The position numbers and the translations under genes are program-made. From contig NC_066291.1 in NCBI RefSeq assembly GCF_905404315.1, positions 12,797,501 to 12,861,500 of the forward strand: 64,000 bases of DNA, read 5' to 3'. Origin of the DNA: Leptidea sinapis. Lineage: Eukaryota > Arthropoda > Insecta > Lepidoptera > Pieridae. Shown in pieces: positions 48,775 through 62,300 of the stretch (positions within the stretch are counted from its first letter, which is position 1; each line of letters opens with the position of its first letter). The notes under the pieces were generated by a model, which saw only the letters and a list, made by a program, of their open reading frames with translations, was not told where the DNA came from and searched no databases.

Positions 48775-51700
48775 GATGACCGCCGCACAAAATTATGATT
48801 TCAGCAATATGGAAATCGTGTCCGAGGTTCTCAAGGGTGCAGAGAACAATATTGGGATCATTTTTGAATCCGAGATGGCCGCCGCTCAAAAGTATGATAA
48901 CTAGATTATGGGTATCGTATCCGAGGTTCTCGAGGGTGCAGAGAACGATTTTGTGATCATTTTTCAAATCCAAGATGGCCGCCGCTCAAAAGTATGATTA
49001 CTAGATTATGGGTATCGTATCCCAGGTTCTCCAAGGAGCAGAGAACGATTTTGTGATCAGTTTTCAAATCCAAGACGACCGCCGCACAAAATTATGATTT
49101 CAGCAATATGCATATCGTACCCGAGGTTCTCGAGGGTGCAGAGAATGATTTGGTGATCATTTTTCAAATCCAAGATGGCCGCCGCACAAAATGATGATTT
49201 CAGCAATACGGAAATCGTACCCGAGGTTCTCGAGGGTGCAGATAACGATTTGGTGATCATTTTTCAAATCCAAGATGGCCGCCGCACAAAATTATGATTT
49301 CAGCAATATGGAAATCGTGTCCTAGGTTCTCAAGGGTGCAGAGAACAATTCTGTGATCATTTTTGAAATTCAAGAGGGCTACCGTAAACAATTATGTTTT
49401 CAGCAATATGGATATCATGTCCGCGGTTCTCGAGGGTGCAGAAAACAATTTTGGGATCATTTTTAAATCCGAGATGGCAGCCGCTCAAAAGTATGATAAC
49501 TAGATTTTGGGTATCGTTTCCGAGGTTCTCGAGGGTGCTGAGAACGATTTTGTGATCATTTTTCAAATCCATGATGACCGCCGCACAAAATTGTGATTTC
49601 AGCAATATGGAAATCGTGTCCGAGGTTCTCAAGGGTGCAGAGAACAATTCTGTGATCATTATTAAAATCCAAGATGACCGCCGCACAAAATTATGATTTC
49701 AGCAAAATGGATATCGTACCCGAGGTTCTCGAGGGTGCAGAGAACGATTTGGTGATCATTTTTCAATTCCAAGGTGGCCGCCGCACAAAATTATGATTTC
49801 AGCAATATGGAAATCGTGTCCGAGGTTCTCAAGGGTGCAGAGAACAATTCTGTTATCATTTTTGAAATCCAAGAGGGCTGCCGTAAACAATTATGTTTTC
49901 AGCAATATGGATATCGTGTCCGCGGTTCTCGAGGGTGCAGAAAACAATTTTGGGATCATTTTTAAATCCGAGATGGAGCCGCTCAAAAGTATGATAACTA
50001 GATTTTGGGTATCGTTTCCGAGGTTCTCGAGGGTGCTGAGAACGATTTTGTGATCATTTTTCAAATCCATGATGACCGCAGCACAAAATTGTGATTTCAG
50101 CAATATGGAAATCGTGTCCGAGGTTCTCAAGGGTGCAGAGAACAATTCTGTGATCATTATTCAAATCCAAGATGACCGCCGCACAAAATTATGATTTCAG
50201 CAAAATGGATATCGTACCCGAGGTTCTCGAGGGTGCAGGTAACGATTTGGTGATCATTTTTCAATTCCAAGGTGGCCGCCGCACAAAATTATGATTTCAG
50301 CAATATGGAAATCGTGTCCGAGGTTCTCAAGGGTGCAGAGAACAATTCTGTTATCATTTTTGAAATCCAAGAGGGCTGCCGTAAACAATTATGTTTTCAG
50401 CAATATGGATATCGTGTCCGCGGTTCTCGAGGGTGCAGAAAACAATTTTGGGATCATTTTTAAATCCGAGATGGCCGCCGCTCAAAACCATGATAACTAC
50501 ATTATGGGTATCGTATCCGAGGTTCTCGAGGGTGCAGAGAACGATTTTGTGATCATTTTTCAAATCCAAGATGGCCGCTGCACAAAATTATGATTTCAGC
50601 AATATGGATATCGTACCCGAGGTTCTCGAGGGTGCAGAGAACGATTTGGTGATCATTTTTCAAATCAAAGCTGGCCGCCGCACAAAATTATGATTTCAGC
50701 AATATGGAAATCGTGTCCGATGTTCTCAAGGGTGCAGAGAACAATTCTGTGATCAGTTTTGAAATCCAAGAGGGCTGCCGTAAACAATTATGTTTTCAGC
50801 AATATGGATATCGTGTCCGCGGTTCTTGAGGGTGCAGAAAACAATTTTGGGATCATTTTTAAATCCGAGATGGCCGCCACTCAAAAGTATGATAACTAGA
50901 TTATGGGTATCGTATTCGAGGTTCTCGAGGGTGCAGAGAACGATTTTGTGATCATTATTCAAATGCAAGATGACCGCCGCACAAAATTATGATTTCAGCA
51001 ACATGGATATCGTACCTGAGGTTCTCGAGGGTGCAGAGAACGATTTGGTGATCATTTTTCAAATCCAAGATGGCCGCTTCACAAAATTATGTTTTCAGCA
51101 ATATGGATATCATGTCCTAGGTTCTCAAGGGTGCAGAGAACGATTCTGTGATCATTTTTGAAATTCAAGAGGGCTTCCGTAAACAATTATGTTTTCAGCA
51201 ATATGGATATCATGTCCGCGGTTCTCGAGGGTGCAGAAAACAATTTTGGGATCATTTTTAAATCCGAGATGGCAGCCGCTCAAAAGTATGATAACTAGAT
51301 TTTGGGTATCGTTTCCGAGGTTCTCGAGGGTGCTGAGAACGATTTTGTGATCATTTTTCAAATCCATGATGACCGCCGCACAAAATTGTGATTTCAGCAA
51401 TATGGAAATCGTGTCCGAGGTTCTCAAGGGTGCAGAGAACAATTCTGTGATCATTATTCAAATCCAAGATCACCGCCGCACAAAATTATGATTTCAGCAA
51501 AATGGATATCGTACCCGAGGTTCTCGAGGGTGCAGAGAACGATTTGGTGATCATTTTTCAGTTCCAAGGTGGCCGCCGCACAAAATTATGATTTCAGCAA
51601 TATGGAAATCGTGTCCGAGGTTCTCAAGGGTGCAGAGAACAATTCTGTTATCATTTTTGAAATCCAAGAGGGCTGCCGTAAACAATTATGTTTTCAGCAA

Positions 51701-52762
51701 TATGGATATCGTGTCCGCGGTTCTCGAGGGTACAGAAAACAATTTTGGGATCATTTTTAAATCCGAGATGGCCGCCACTCAAAAGTATGATAACTAGATT
51801 ATGGGTATCGTATTCGAGGTTCTCGAGGGTGCAGAGAACGATTTTGTGATCAGTTCTCCAATCCAAGATGGCGGCCGCTCAAAAGTATAACTACATTATG
51901 GATATCGTATCCGAGTTTCTCGAGGGTGCTGAGAACGTTTTTGTGATCATTTTTCAAATCCATGATGACCGCCGCACAAAATTATGATTTCAGCAATATG
52001 GACATCGTGTCCGAGGTTCATAAGGGTGCAGAGAACAATTCTATGATCATTTTTGTAATCCAAGAGGGCCGCCGTAAACAATTATGTTTTCAGCAATATG
52101 GATATCGTGTCCGCGGTTTTTGAGGGTGCAGAAAACAATTTTGGGATCATTTTTAAATCCGAGATGGCCGCCGCTCAAAAGTATGATAACTAGATTATGG
52201 GTAACGTATCCCAGGTTCTCCAAGGAGCAGAGAACGATTTTGTGATCATTTTTCAAATCCAAGACGACCGCCGCACAAAATTATGATTTCAGCAATATGC
52301 ATATCGTACCCGAGGTTCTCGAGGGTGCAGAGAACGATTTGGTGATCATTTTTCAAATCCAAGATGGCCGCCGCACAAAATAATGATTTCAGCAATATGG
52401 AAATCGTACCCGAGGTTCTCGAGGGTGAAGAGAACGATTTGGTGATCATTTTTCAAATCCAAGATTGCCGCCGCACAAAATTATGATTTCAGCAATATGG
52501 AAATCGTGTCCGTGGTTCTCAAGGGTGCAGAGAACAATTCTGTGATCAGTTTTGAAATCCAAGAGGGCTGCCGTAAACAATTATGTTTTCAGCAATATGG
52601 ATATCGTGTCCGCGGTTCTTCAGGGTTCAGAAAACGATTTTGTGATCATTTTTCAATTCCAAGATGGCCGCCGCTCAAAAGTATGATAACTACATTATGG
52701 GTATCGTATCCGAGGTTCTCGAGGGTGCTGAGAACGATTTTGTGATCATTTTTCTAATCCAT

Positions 52763-52960
52763 GATGACCGCCGCACAAAATTATGATTTCAGCAATATGG
52801 AAATCGTGTCCGAGGTTCTCAAGGGTGCAGAGAACAATATTGGGATCATTTTTAAATCCGAGATGGCCGCCGTAAACAATTATGTTTTCAGCAATATGGA
52901 TATCGTGTCCGCGGTACTTGAGGGTGCAGAAAACAATTTTGGGATCATTTTTAAATCCGA
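52763..52960 (+). repeat. Paired chimeric monomers: A-front/B-tail followed by C-front/B-body
   Basis: The unit 52763-52861 starts as type A but ends 'caatattgggatcattttt' with the B tail 'aaatccga' (99 bp). The unit 52862-52960 starts 'gatggccgccg' like C, then becomes B at 'taaacaattatg' (99 bp). The pair recurs at about 55,653, 60,438 and 63,328 through the nested duplications. These are direct traces of recombination inside monomers at short shared words. Confidence 0.8.
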
Positions 52961-54397
52961 GATGGCCGCCACTCAAAAGTATGATAACTAGATTATGGGT
53001 ATCGTATTCGATGTTCTCGAGGGTGCAGAGAACGATTTTGTGATCATTATTCAAATGCAAGATGACCGCCGCACAAAATTATGATTTCAGCAATATGGAT
53101 ATCGTACCCGAGGTTCTCGAGGGTGCAGAGAACGATTTGGTGATCATTTTTCAAATCCAAGATGGCCGCTTCACAAAATTATGTTTTCAGCAATATGGGT
53201 ATCGTGTCCTAGGTTCTCAAGGGTGCAGAGAACAATTCTGTGATCATTTTTGAAATTCAAGAGGGCTACCGTAAACAATTATGTTTTCAGCAATATGGAT
53301 ATCATGTCAGCGGTTCTCGAGGGTGCAGAAAACAATTTTGGGATCATTTTTAAATCCGAGATGGCAGCCGCTCAAAAGTATGATAACTAAATTTTGGGTA
53401 TCGTTTCCGAGGTTCTCAAGGGTGCAGAGAACAATTCTGTGATCATTATTCAAATCCAAGATGACCGCCGCACAAAATTATGATTTCAGCAATATGGAAA
53501 TCGTGTCCGAGGTTCTCAAGGGTGCAGAGAACAATTCTGTGATCATTATTCAAATCCAAGATGACCGCCGCACAAAATTATGATTTCAGCAAAATGGATA
53601 TCGTACCCGAGGTTCTCGAGGGTGCAGAGAACGATTTGGTGATCATTTTTCAATTCCAAGGTGGCCGCCGCACAAAATTATGATTTCAGCAATATGGAAA
53701 TCGTGTCCTAGGTTTTCAAGGGTGCAGAGAACAATTCTGTGATCATTTTTGAAATCCAAGAGGGCTGCCGTAAACAATTATGTTTTCAGCAATATGGATA
53801 TCGTGTCCGCGGTTCTCGAGGGTGCAGAAAACAATTTTGGGATCATTTTTAAATCCGAGATGGCCGCCGCTCAAAACTATGATAACTACATTATGGGTAT
53901 CGTATCCGAGGTTCTCGAGGGTGCAGAGAAAGATTTTGTGATCATTTTTCAAATCCAAGATGGCCGCCGCACAAAATTATGATTTCAGCAATATGGAAAT
54001 CGTGTCCGAGGTTCTCAAGGGTGCAGAGAACAATTCTGTGATCATTTTTGAAATCCAAGAGGGCTGCCGTAAACAATTATGTTTTTAGCAATATGGATAT
54101 CGTGTCCGCGGTTCTCGAGGGTGCAGAAAACAATTTTGGGATCATTTTTAAATCCGAGATGGCCGCCACTCAAAAGTATGATAACTAGATTATGGGTATC
54201 GTATTCGAGGTTCTCAAGGGTGCAGAGAACGATTTTGTGATCAGTTCTCCAATCCAAGATGGCGGCCGCTCAAAAGTATAACTACAATATGGATATCGCA
54301 TCCGAGTTTCTCGAGGGTGCTGAGAACGTTTTTGTGATCATTTTTCAAATCCATGATGACCGCCGCACAAAATTATGATTTCAGCAATATGGAAATC

Positions 54398-55393
54398 GTG
54401 TCCGAGGTTCTCAAGGGTGCAGAGAACAATTCTGTGATCATTTTTGTAATCCAAGAGGGCTGCCGTAAACAATTATGTTTTCAGCAATATGGATATCGTG
54501 TCCGCGGTTTTCGAGGGTGCAGAAAACAATTTTGGGATCATTTTTAAATCCGAGATGGCCGCCGCTCAAAAGTATGATAACTAGATTATGGGTAACGTAT
54601 CCCAGGTTCTCCAAGGAGCAGAGAACGATTTTGTGATCATTTTTCAAATCCAAGACGACCGCCGCACAAAATTATGATTTCAGCAATATGCATATCGTAC
54701 CCGAGGTTCTCTAGGGTGCAGAGAACGATTTGGTGATCATTTTTCAAATCCATGATGGCCGCCGCACAAAATTATGATTTCAGCAATATGGAAATCATAC
54801 CCGAGGTTCTCGAGGGTGCAGAGAACGATTTGGTGATCATTTTTCAATTTCAAGATGGCCGCCGCACAAAATTATGATTTCAGCAATATGGAAATCATGT
54901 CCGAGGTTCTCAAGGGTGCAGAGAACAATTCTGTGATCATTTTTGTAATCCAAGAGGGCTGCCGTAAACAATTATGTTTTCAGCAATATGGATATCGTGT
55001 CCGCGGTTTTCGAGGGTGCAGAAAACAATTTTGGGATCATTTTTAAATCCGAGATGGCCGCCGCTCAAAAGTATGATAACTAGATTATGGGTAACGTATC
55101 CCAGGTTCTCCAAGGAGCAGAGAACGATTTTGTGATCATTTTTCAAATCCAAGACGACCGCCGCACAAAATTATGATTTCAGCAATATGCATATCGTACC
55201 CGAGGTTCTCTAGGGTGCAGAGAACGATTTGGTGATCATTTTTCAAATCCATGATGGCCGCCGCACAAAATTATGATTTCAGCAATATGGAAATCATACC
55301 CGAGGTTCTCGAGGGTGCAGAGAACGATTTGGTGATCATTTTTCAATTTCAAGATGGCCGCCGCACAAAATTATGATTTCAGCAATATGGAAA
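54398..55393 (+). repeat. 499-bp tandem duplication (B-C-E-A-A order)
   Basis: A five-unit block is repeated at offset 499. The rare mark 'gttctctagggtgcag' lies at about 54,706 and 55,205, and 'gaaatcatacccgagg' at about 54,790 and 55,289. I saw no difference between the two copies by eye. The whole pair is present again at 62,073-63,068 in the second 7,675-bp copy. Confidence 0.83.
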
Positions 55394-56319
55394 TCGTGTC
55401 CGTGGTTCTCAAGGGTGCAGAGAACAATTCTGTGATCAGTTTTGAAATCCAAGAGGGCTGCCGTAAACAATTATGTTTTCAGCAATATGGATATCGTGTC
55501 CGCGGTTCTTCAGGGTTCAGAAAACGATTTTGTGATCATTTTTCAATTCCAAGATGGCCGCCGCTCAAAAGTATGATAACTACATTATGGGTATCGTATC
55601 CGAGGTTCTCGAGGGTGCTGAGAACGATTTTGTGATCATTTTTCTAATCCATGATGACCGCCGCACAAAATTATGATTTCAGCAATATGGAAATCGTGTC
55701 CGAGGTTCTCAAGGGTGCAGAGAACAATATTGGGATCATTTTTAAATCCGAGATGGCCGCCGTAAACAATTATGTTTTCAGCAATATGGATATCGTGTCC
55801 GCGGTACTTGAGGGTGCAGAAAACAATTTTGGGATCATTTTTAAATCCGAGATGGCCGCCACTCAAAAGTATGATAACTAGATTATGGGTATCGTATTCG
55901 ATGTTCTCGAGGGTGCAGAGAACGATTTTGTGATCATTATTCAAATGCAAGATGACCGCCGCACAAAATTATGATTTCAGCAACATGGATATCGTACCCG
56001 AGGTTCTCGAGGGTGCAGAGAACGATTTGGTGATCATTTTTCAAATCCAAGATGGCCGCCGCACAAAATTATGATTTCAGCAATATGGAAATCGTGTCCT
56101 AGGTTCTCAAGGGTGCAGAGAACAATTCTGTGATCATTTTTGAAATTCAAGAGGGCTACCGTAAACAATTATGTTTTCAGCAATATGGATATCATGTCAG
56201 CGGTTCTCGAGGGTGCAGAAAACAATTTTGGGATCATTTTTAAATCCGAGATGGCAGCCGCTCAAAAGTATGATAACTAGATTATGGGTATCGTATTCGA
56301 GGTTCTCGAGGGTGCAGAG

Positions 56320-59300
56320 AACGATTTTGTGATCATTTTTCAAATCCAAGATGGCCGCCGCTCAAAAGTATGATAACTACATTATGGGTATCGTATCCGA
56401 GGTTCTCGAGGGTGCTGAGAACGATTTTGTGATCATTTTTCTAATCCATGATGACCGCCGCACAAAATTATGATTTCAGCAATATGGAAATCGTGTCCGA
56501 GGTTCTCAAGGGTGCAGAGAACAATATTGGGATCATTTTTGAATCCGAGATGGCCGCCGCTCAAAAGTATGATAACTAGATTATGGGTATCGTATCCGAG
56601 GTTCTCGAGGGTGCAGAGAACGATTTTGTGATCATTTTTCAAATCCAAGATGGCCGCCGCTCAAAAGTATGATTACTAGATTATGGGTATCGTATCCCAG
56701 GTTCTCCAAGGAGCAGAGAACGATTTTGTGATCAGTTTTCAAATCCAAGACGACCGCCGCACAAAATTATGATTTCAGCAATATGCATATCGTACCCGAG
56801 GTTCTCGAGGGTGCAGAGAATGATTTGGTGATCATTTTTCAAATCCAAGATGGCCGCCGCACAAAATGATGATTTCAGCAATACGGAAATCGTACCCGAG
56901 GTTCTCGAGGGTGCAGATAACGATTTGGTGATCATTTTTCAAATCCAAGATGGCCGCCGCACAAAATTATGATTTCAGCAATATGGAAATCGTGTCCTAG
57001 GTTCTCAAGGGTGCAGAGAACAATTCTGTGATCATTTTTGAAATTCAAGAGGGCTACCGTAAACAATTATGTTTTCAGCAATATGGATATCATGTCCGCG
57101 GTTCTCGAGGGTGCAGAAAACAATTTTGGGATCATTTTTAAATCCGAGATGGCAGCCGCTCAAAAGTATGATAACTAGATTTTGGGTATCGTTTCCGAGG
57201 TTCTCGAGGGTGCTGAGAACGATTTTGTGATCATTTTTCAAATCCATGATGACCGCCGCACAAAATTGTGATTTCAGCAATATGGAAATCGTGTCCGAGG
57301 TTCTCAAGGGTGCAGAGAACAATTCTGTGATCATTATTAAAATCCAAGATGACCGCCGCACAAAATTATGATTTCAGCAAAATGGATATCGTACCCGAGG
57401 TTCTCGAGGGTGCAGAGAACGATTTGGTGATCATTTTTCAATTCCAAGGTGGCCGCCGCACAAAATTATGATTTCAGCAATATGGAAATCGTGTCCGAGG
57501 TTCTCAAGGGTGCAGAGAACAATTCTGTTATCATTTTTGAAATCCAAGAGGGCTGCCGTAAACAATTATGTTTTCAGCAATATGGATATCGTGTCCGCGG
57601 TTCTCGAGGGTGCAGAAAACAATTTTGGGATCATTTTTAAATCCGAGATGGAGCCGCTCAAAAGTATGATAACTAGATTTTGGGTATCGTTTCCGAGGTT
57701 CTCGAGGGTGCTGAGAACGATTTTGTGATCATTTTTCAAATCCATGATGACCGCAGCACAAAATTGTGATTTCAGCAATATGGAAATCGTGTCCGAGGTT
57801 CTCAAGGGTGCAGAGAACAATTCTGTGATCATTATTCAAATCCAAGATGACCGCCGCACAAAATTATGATTTCAGCAAAATGGATATCGTACCCGAGGTT
57901 CTCGAGGGTGCAGGTAACGATTTGGTGATCATTTTTCAATTCCAAGGTGGCCGCCGCACAAAATTATGATTTCAGCAATATGGAAATCGTGTCCGAGGTT
58001 CTCAAGGGTGCAGAGAACAATTCTGTTATCATTTTTGAAATCCAAGAGGGCTGCCGTAAACAATTATGTTTTCAGCAATATGGATATCGTGTCCGCGGTT
58101 CTCGAGGGTGCAGAAAACAATTTTGGGATCATTTTTAAATCCGAGATGGCCGCCGCTCAAAACCATGATAACTACATTATGGGTATCGTATCCGAGGTTC
58201 TCGAGGGTGCAGAGAACGATTTTGTGATCATTTTTCAAATCCAAGATGGCCGCTGCACAAAATTATGATTTCAGCAATATGGATATCGTACCCGAGGTTC
58301 TCGAGGGTGCAGAGAACGATTTGGTGATCATTTTTCAAATCAAAGCTGGCCGCCGCACAAAATTATGATTTCAGCAATATGGAAATCGTGTCCGATGTTC
58401 TCAAGGGTGCAGAGAACAATTCTGTGATCAGTTTTGAAATCCAAGAGGGCTGCCGTAAACAATTATGTTTTCAGCAATATGGATATCGTGTCCGCGGTTC
58501 TTGAGGGTGCAGAAAACAATTTTGGGATCATTTTTAAATCCGAGATGGCCGCCACTCAAAAGTATGATAACTAGATTATGGGTATCGTATTCGAGGTTCT
58601 CGAGGGTGCAGAGAACGATTTTGTGATCATTATTCAAATGCAAGATGACCGCCGCACAAAATTATGATTTCAGCAACATGGATATCGTACCCGAGGTTCT
58701 CGAGGGTGCAGAGAACGATTTGGTGATCATTTTTCAAATCCAAGATGGCCGCTTCACAAAATTATGTTTTCAGCAATATGGATATCGTGTCCTAGGTTCT
58801 CAAGGGTGCAGAGAACAATTCTGTGATCATTTTTGAAATTCAAGAGGGCTTCCGTAAACAATTATGTTTTCAGCAATATGGATATCATGTCCGCGGTTCT
58901 CGAGGGTGCAGAAAATAATTTTGGGATCATTTTTAAATCCGAGATGGCAGCCGCTCAAAAGTATGATAACTAGATTTTGGGTATCGTTTCCGAGGTTCTC
59001 GAGGGTGCTGAGAACGATTTTGTGATCATTTTTCAAATCCATGATGACCGCCGCACAAAATTGTGATTTCAGCAATATGGAAATCGTGTCCGAGGTTCTC
59101 AAGGGTGCAGAGAACAATTCTGTGATCATTATTCAAATCCAAGATCACCGCCGCACAAAATTATGATTTCAGCAAAATGGATATCGTACCCGAGGTTCTC
59201 GAGGGTGCAGAGAACGATTTGGTGATCATTTTTCAGTTCCAAGGTGGCCGCCGCACAAAATTATGATTTCAGCAATATGGAAATCGTGTCCGAGGTTCTC

Positions 59301-62300
59301 AAGGGTGCAGAGAACAATTCTGTTATCATTTTTGAAATCCAAGAGGGCTGCCGTAAACAATTATGTTTTCAGCAATATGGATATCGTGTCCGCGGTTCTC
59401 GAGGGTACAGAAAACAATTTTGGGATCATTTTTAAATCCGAGATGGCCGCCACTCAAAAGTATGATAACTAGATTATGGGTATCGTATTCGAGGTTCTCG
59501 AGGGTGCAGAGAACGATTTTGTGATCAGTTCTCCAATCCAAGATGGCGGCCGCTCAAAAGTATAACTACATTATGGATATCGTATCCGAGTTTCTCGAGG
59601 GTGCTGAGAACGTTTTTGTGATCATTTTTCAAATCCATGATGACCGCCGCACAAAATTATGATTTCAGCAATATGGACATCGTGTCCGAGGTTCATAAGG
59701 GTGCAGAGAACAATTCTATGATCATTTTTGTAATCCAAGAGGGCCGCCGTAAACAATTATGTTTTCAGCAATATGGATATCGTGTCCGCGGTTTTTGAGG
59801 GTGCAGAAAACAATTTTGGGATCATTTTTAAATCCGAGATGGCCGCCGCTCAAAAGTATGATAACTAGATTATGGGTAACGTATCCCAGGTTCTCCAAGG
59901 AGCAGAGAACGATTTTGTGATCATTTTTCAAATCCAAGACGACCGCCGCACAAAATTATGATTTCAGCAATATGCATATCGTACCCGAGGTTCTCGAGGG
60001 TGCAGAGAACGATTTGGTGATCATTTTTCAAATCCAAGATGGCCGCCGCACAAAATAATGATTTCAGCAATATGGAAATCGTACCCGAGGTTCTCGAGGG
60101 TGAAGAGAACGATTTGGTGATCATTTTTCAAATCCAAGATTGCCGCCGCACAAAATTATGATTTCAGCAATATGGAAATCGTGTCCGTGGTTCTCAAGGG
60201 TGCAGAGAACAATTCTGTGATCAGTTTTGAAATCCAAGAGGGCTGCCGTAAACAATTATGTTTTCAGCAATATGGATATCGTGTCCGCGGTTCTTCAGGG
60301 TTCAGAAAACGATTTTGTGATCATTTTTCAATTCCAAGATGGCCGCCGCTCAAAAGTATGATAACTACATTATGGGTATCGTATCCGAGGTTCTCGAGGG
60401 TGCTGAGAACGATTTTGTGATCATTTTTCTAATCCATGATGACCGCCGCACAAAATTATGATTTCAGCAATATGGAAATCGTGTCCGAGGTTCTCAAGGG
60501 TGCAGAGAACAATATTGGGATCATTTTTAAATCCGAGATGGCCGCCGTAAACAATTATGTTTTCAGCAATATGGATATCGTGTCCGCGGTACTTGAGGGT
60601 GCAGAAAACAATTTTGGGATCATTTTTAAATCCGAGATGGCCGCCACTCAAAAGTATGATAACTAGATTATGGGTATCGTATTCGATGTTCTCGAGGGTG
60701 CAGAGAACGATTTTGTGATCATTATTCAAATGCAAGATGACCGCCGCACAAAATTATGATTTCAGCAACATGGATATCGTGTCCGAGGTTCTCGAGGGTG
60801 CAGAGAACGATTTGGTGATCATTTTTCAAATCCAAGATGGCCGCTTCACAAAATTATGTTTTCAGCAATATGGATATCGTGTCCTAGGTTCTCAAGGGTG
60901 CAGAGAACAATTCTGTGATCATTTTTGAAATTCAAGAGGGCTACCGTAAACAATTATGTTTTCAGCAATATGGATATCATGTCAGCGGTTCTCGAGGGTG
61001 CAGAAAACAATTTTGGGATCATTTTTAAATCCGAGATGGCAGCCGCTCAAAAGTATGATAACTAAATTTTGGGTATCGTTTCCGAGGTTCTCAAGGGTGC
61101 AGAGAACAATTCTGTGATCATTATTCAAATCCAAGATGACCGCCGCACAAAATTATGATTTCAGCAATATGGAAATCGTGTCCGAGGTTCTCAAGGGTGC
61201 AGAGAACAATTCTGTGATCATTATTCAAATCCAAGATGACCGCCGCACAAAATTATGATTTCAGCAAAATGGATATCGTACCCGAGGTTCTCGAGGGTGC
61301 AGAGAACGATTTGGTGATCATTTTTCAATTCCAAGGTGGCCGCCGCACAAAATTATGATTTCAGCAATATGGAAATCGTGTCCTAGGTTTTCAAGGGTGC
61401 AGAGAACAATTCTGTGATCATTTTTGAAATCCAAGAGGGCTGCCGTAAACAATTATGTTTTCAGCAATATGGATATCGTGTCCGCGGTTCTCGAGGGTGC
61501 AGAAAACAATTTTGGGATCATTTTTAAATCCGAGATGGCCGCCGCTCAAAAGTATGATAACTAGATTATGGGTATCGTATCCGAGGTTCTCGAGGGTGCA
61601 GAGAAAGATTTTGTGATCATTTTTCAAATCCAAGATGGCCGCCGCACAAAATTATGATTTCAGCAATATGGAAATCGTGTCCGAGGTTCTCAAGGGTGCA
61701 GAGAACAATTCTGTGATCATTTTTGAAATCCAAGAGGGCTGCCGTAAACAATTATGTTTTTAGCAATATGGATATCGTGTCCGCGGTTCTCGAGGGTGCA
61801 GAAAACAATTTTGGGATCATTTTTAAATCCGAGATGGCCGCCACTCAAAAGTATGATAACTAGATTATGGGTATCGTATTCGAGGTTCTCAAGGGTGCAG
61901 AGAACGATTTTGTGATCAGTTCTCCAATCCAAGATGGCGGCCGCTCAAAAGTATAACTACAATATGGATATCGCATCCGAGTTTCTCGAGGGTGCTGAGA
62001 ACGTTTTTGTGATCATTTTTCAAATCCATGATGACCGCCGCACAAAATTATGATTTCAGCAATATGGAAATCGTGTCCGAGGTTCTCAAGGGTGCAGAGA
62101 ACAATTCTGTGATCATTTTTGTAATCCAAGAGGGCTGCCGTAAACAATTATGTTTTCAGCAATATGGATATCGTGTCCGCGGTTTTCGAGGGTGCAGAAA
62201 ACAATTTTGGGATCATTTTTAAATCCGAGATGGCCGCCGCTCAAAAGTATGATAACTAGATTATGGGTAACGTATCCCAGGTTCTCCAAGGAGCAGAGAA

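Larger units (their letters stand above)
48645..56278 (+). repeat. 7,675-bp tandem segmental duplication, copy 1
   Basis: The block recurs at offset 7,675 with the same internal order throughout. Markers shared with copy 2 include 'gatggagccgctc' (one-base deletion, about 49,975), 'gtgcaggtaacgatttgg' (about 50,233), 'gatcaccgccgcac' (about 51,470), 'gaggttcataagggtgc' (about 52,015) and 'gtttttagcaatatgg' (about 54,080). Copy 1 stops at about 56,278, where 'aactagattatgggtatcg' follows, and a junction of about 40 bp leads into copy 2. Confidence 0.9.
52470..56278 (+). repeat. 2,890-bp repeat nested in the 7,675-bp unit: one full and one partial copy
   Basis: Sequence from 52470 recurs at 55360 (offset 2,890). 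Rare marks are 'gttcttcagggttcag' (52616 and 55506), the C/B chimera 'gatggccgccgtaaac' (52862 and 55752) and 'catgtcagcggttctcg'. The second copy is cut after about 918 bp at 56,278. Within it the A/E unit at 56,050 lacks the 'ccgcttcac' mark of the first copy, so patches have been exchanged. Confidence 0.84.

Noticed and set aside
56279..56319. Unique spacer between the two 7,675-bp copies
   Set aside because: The roughly 40 bases are ordinary C-type satellite ('attatgggtatcgtattcga'), not foreign sequence.
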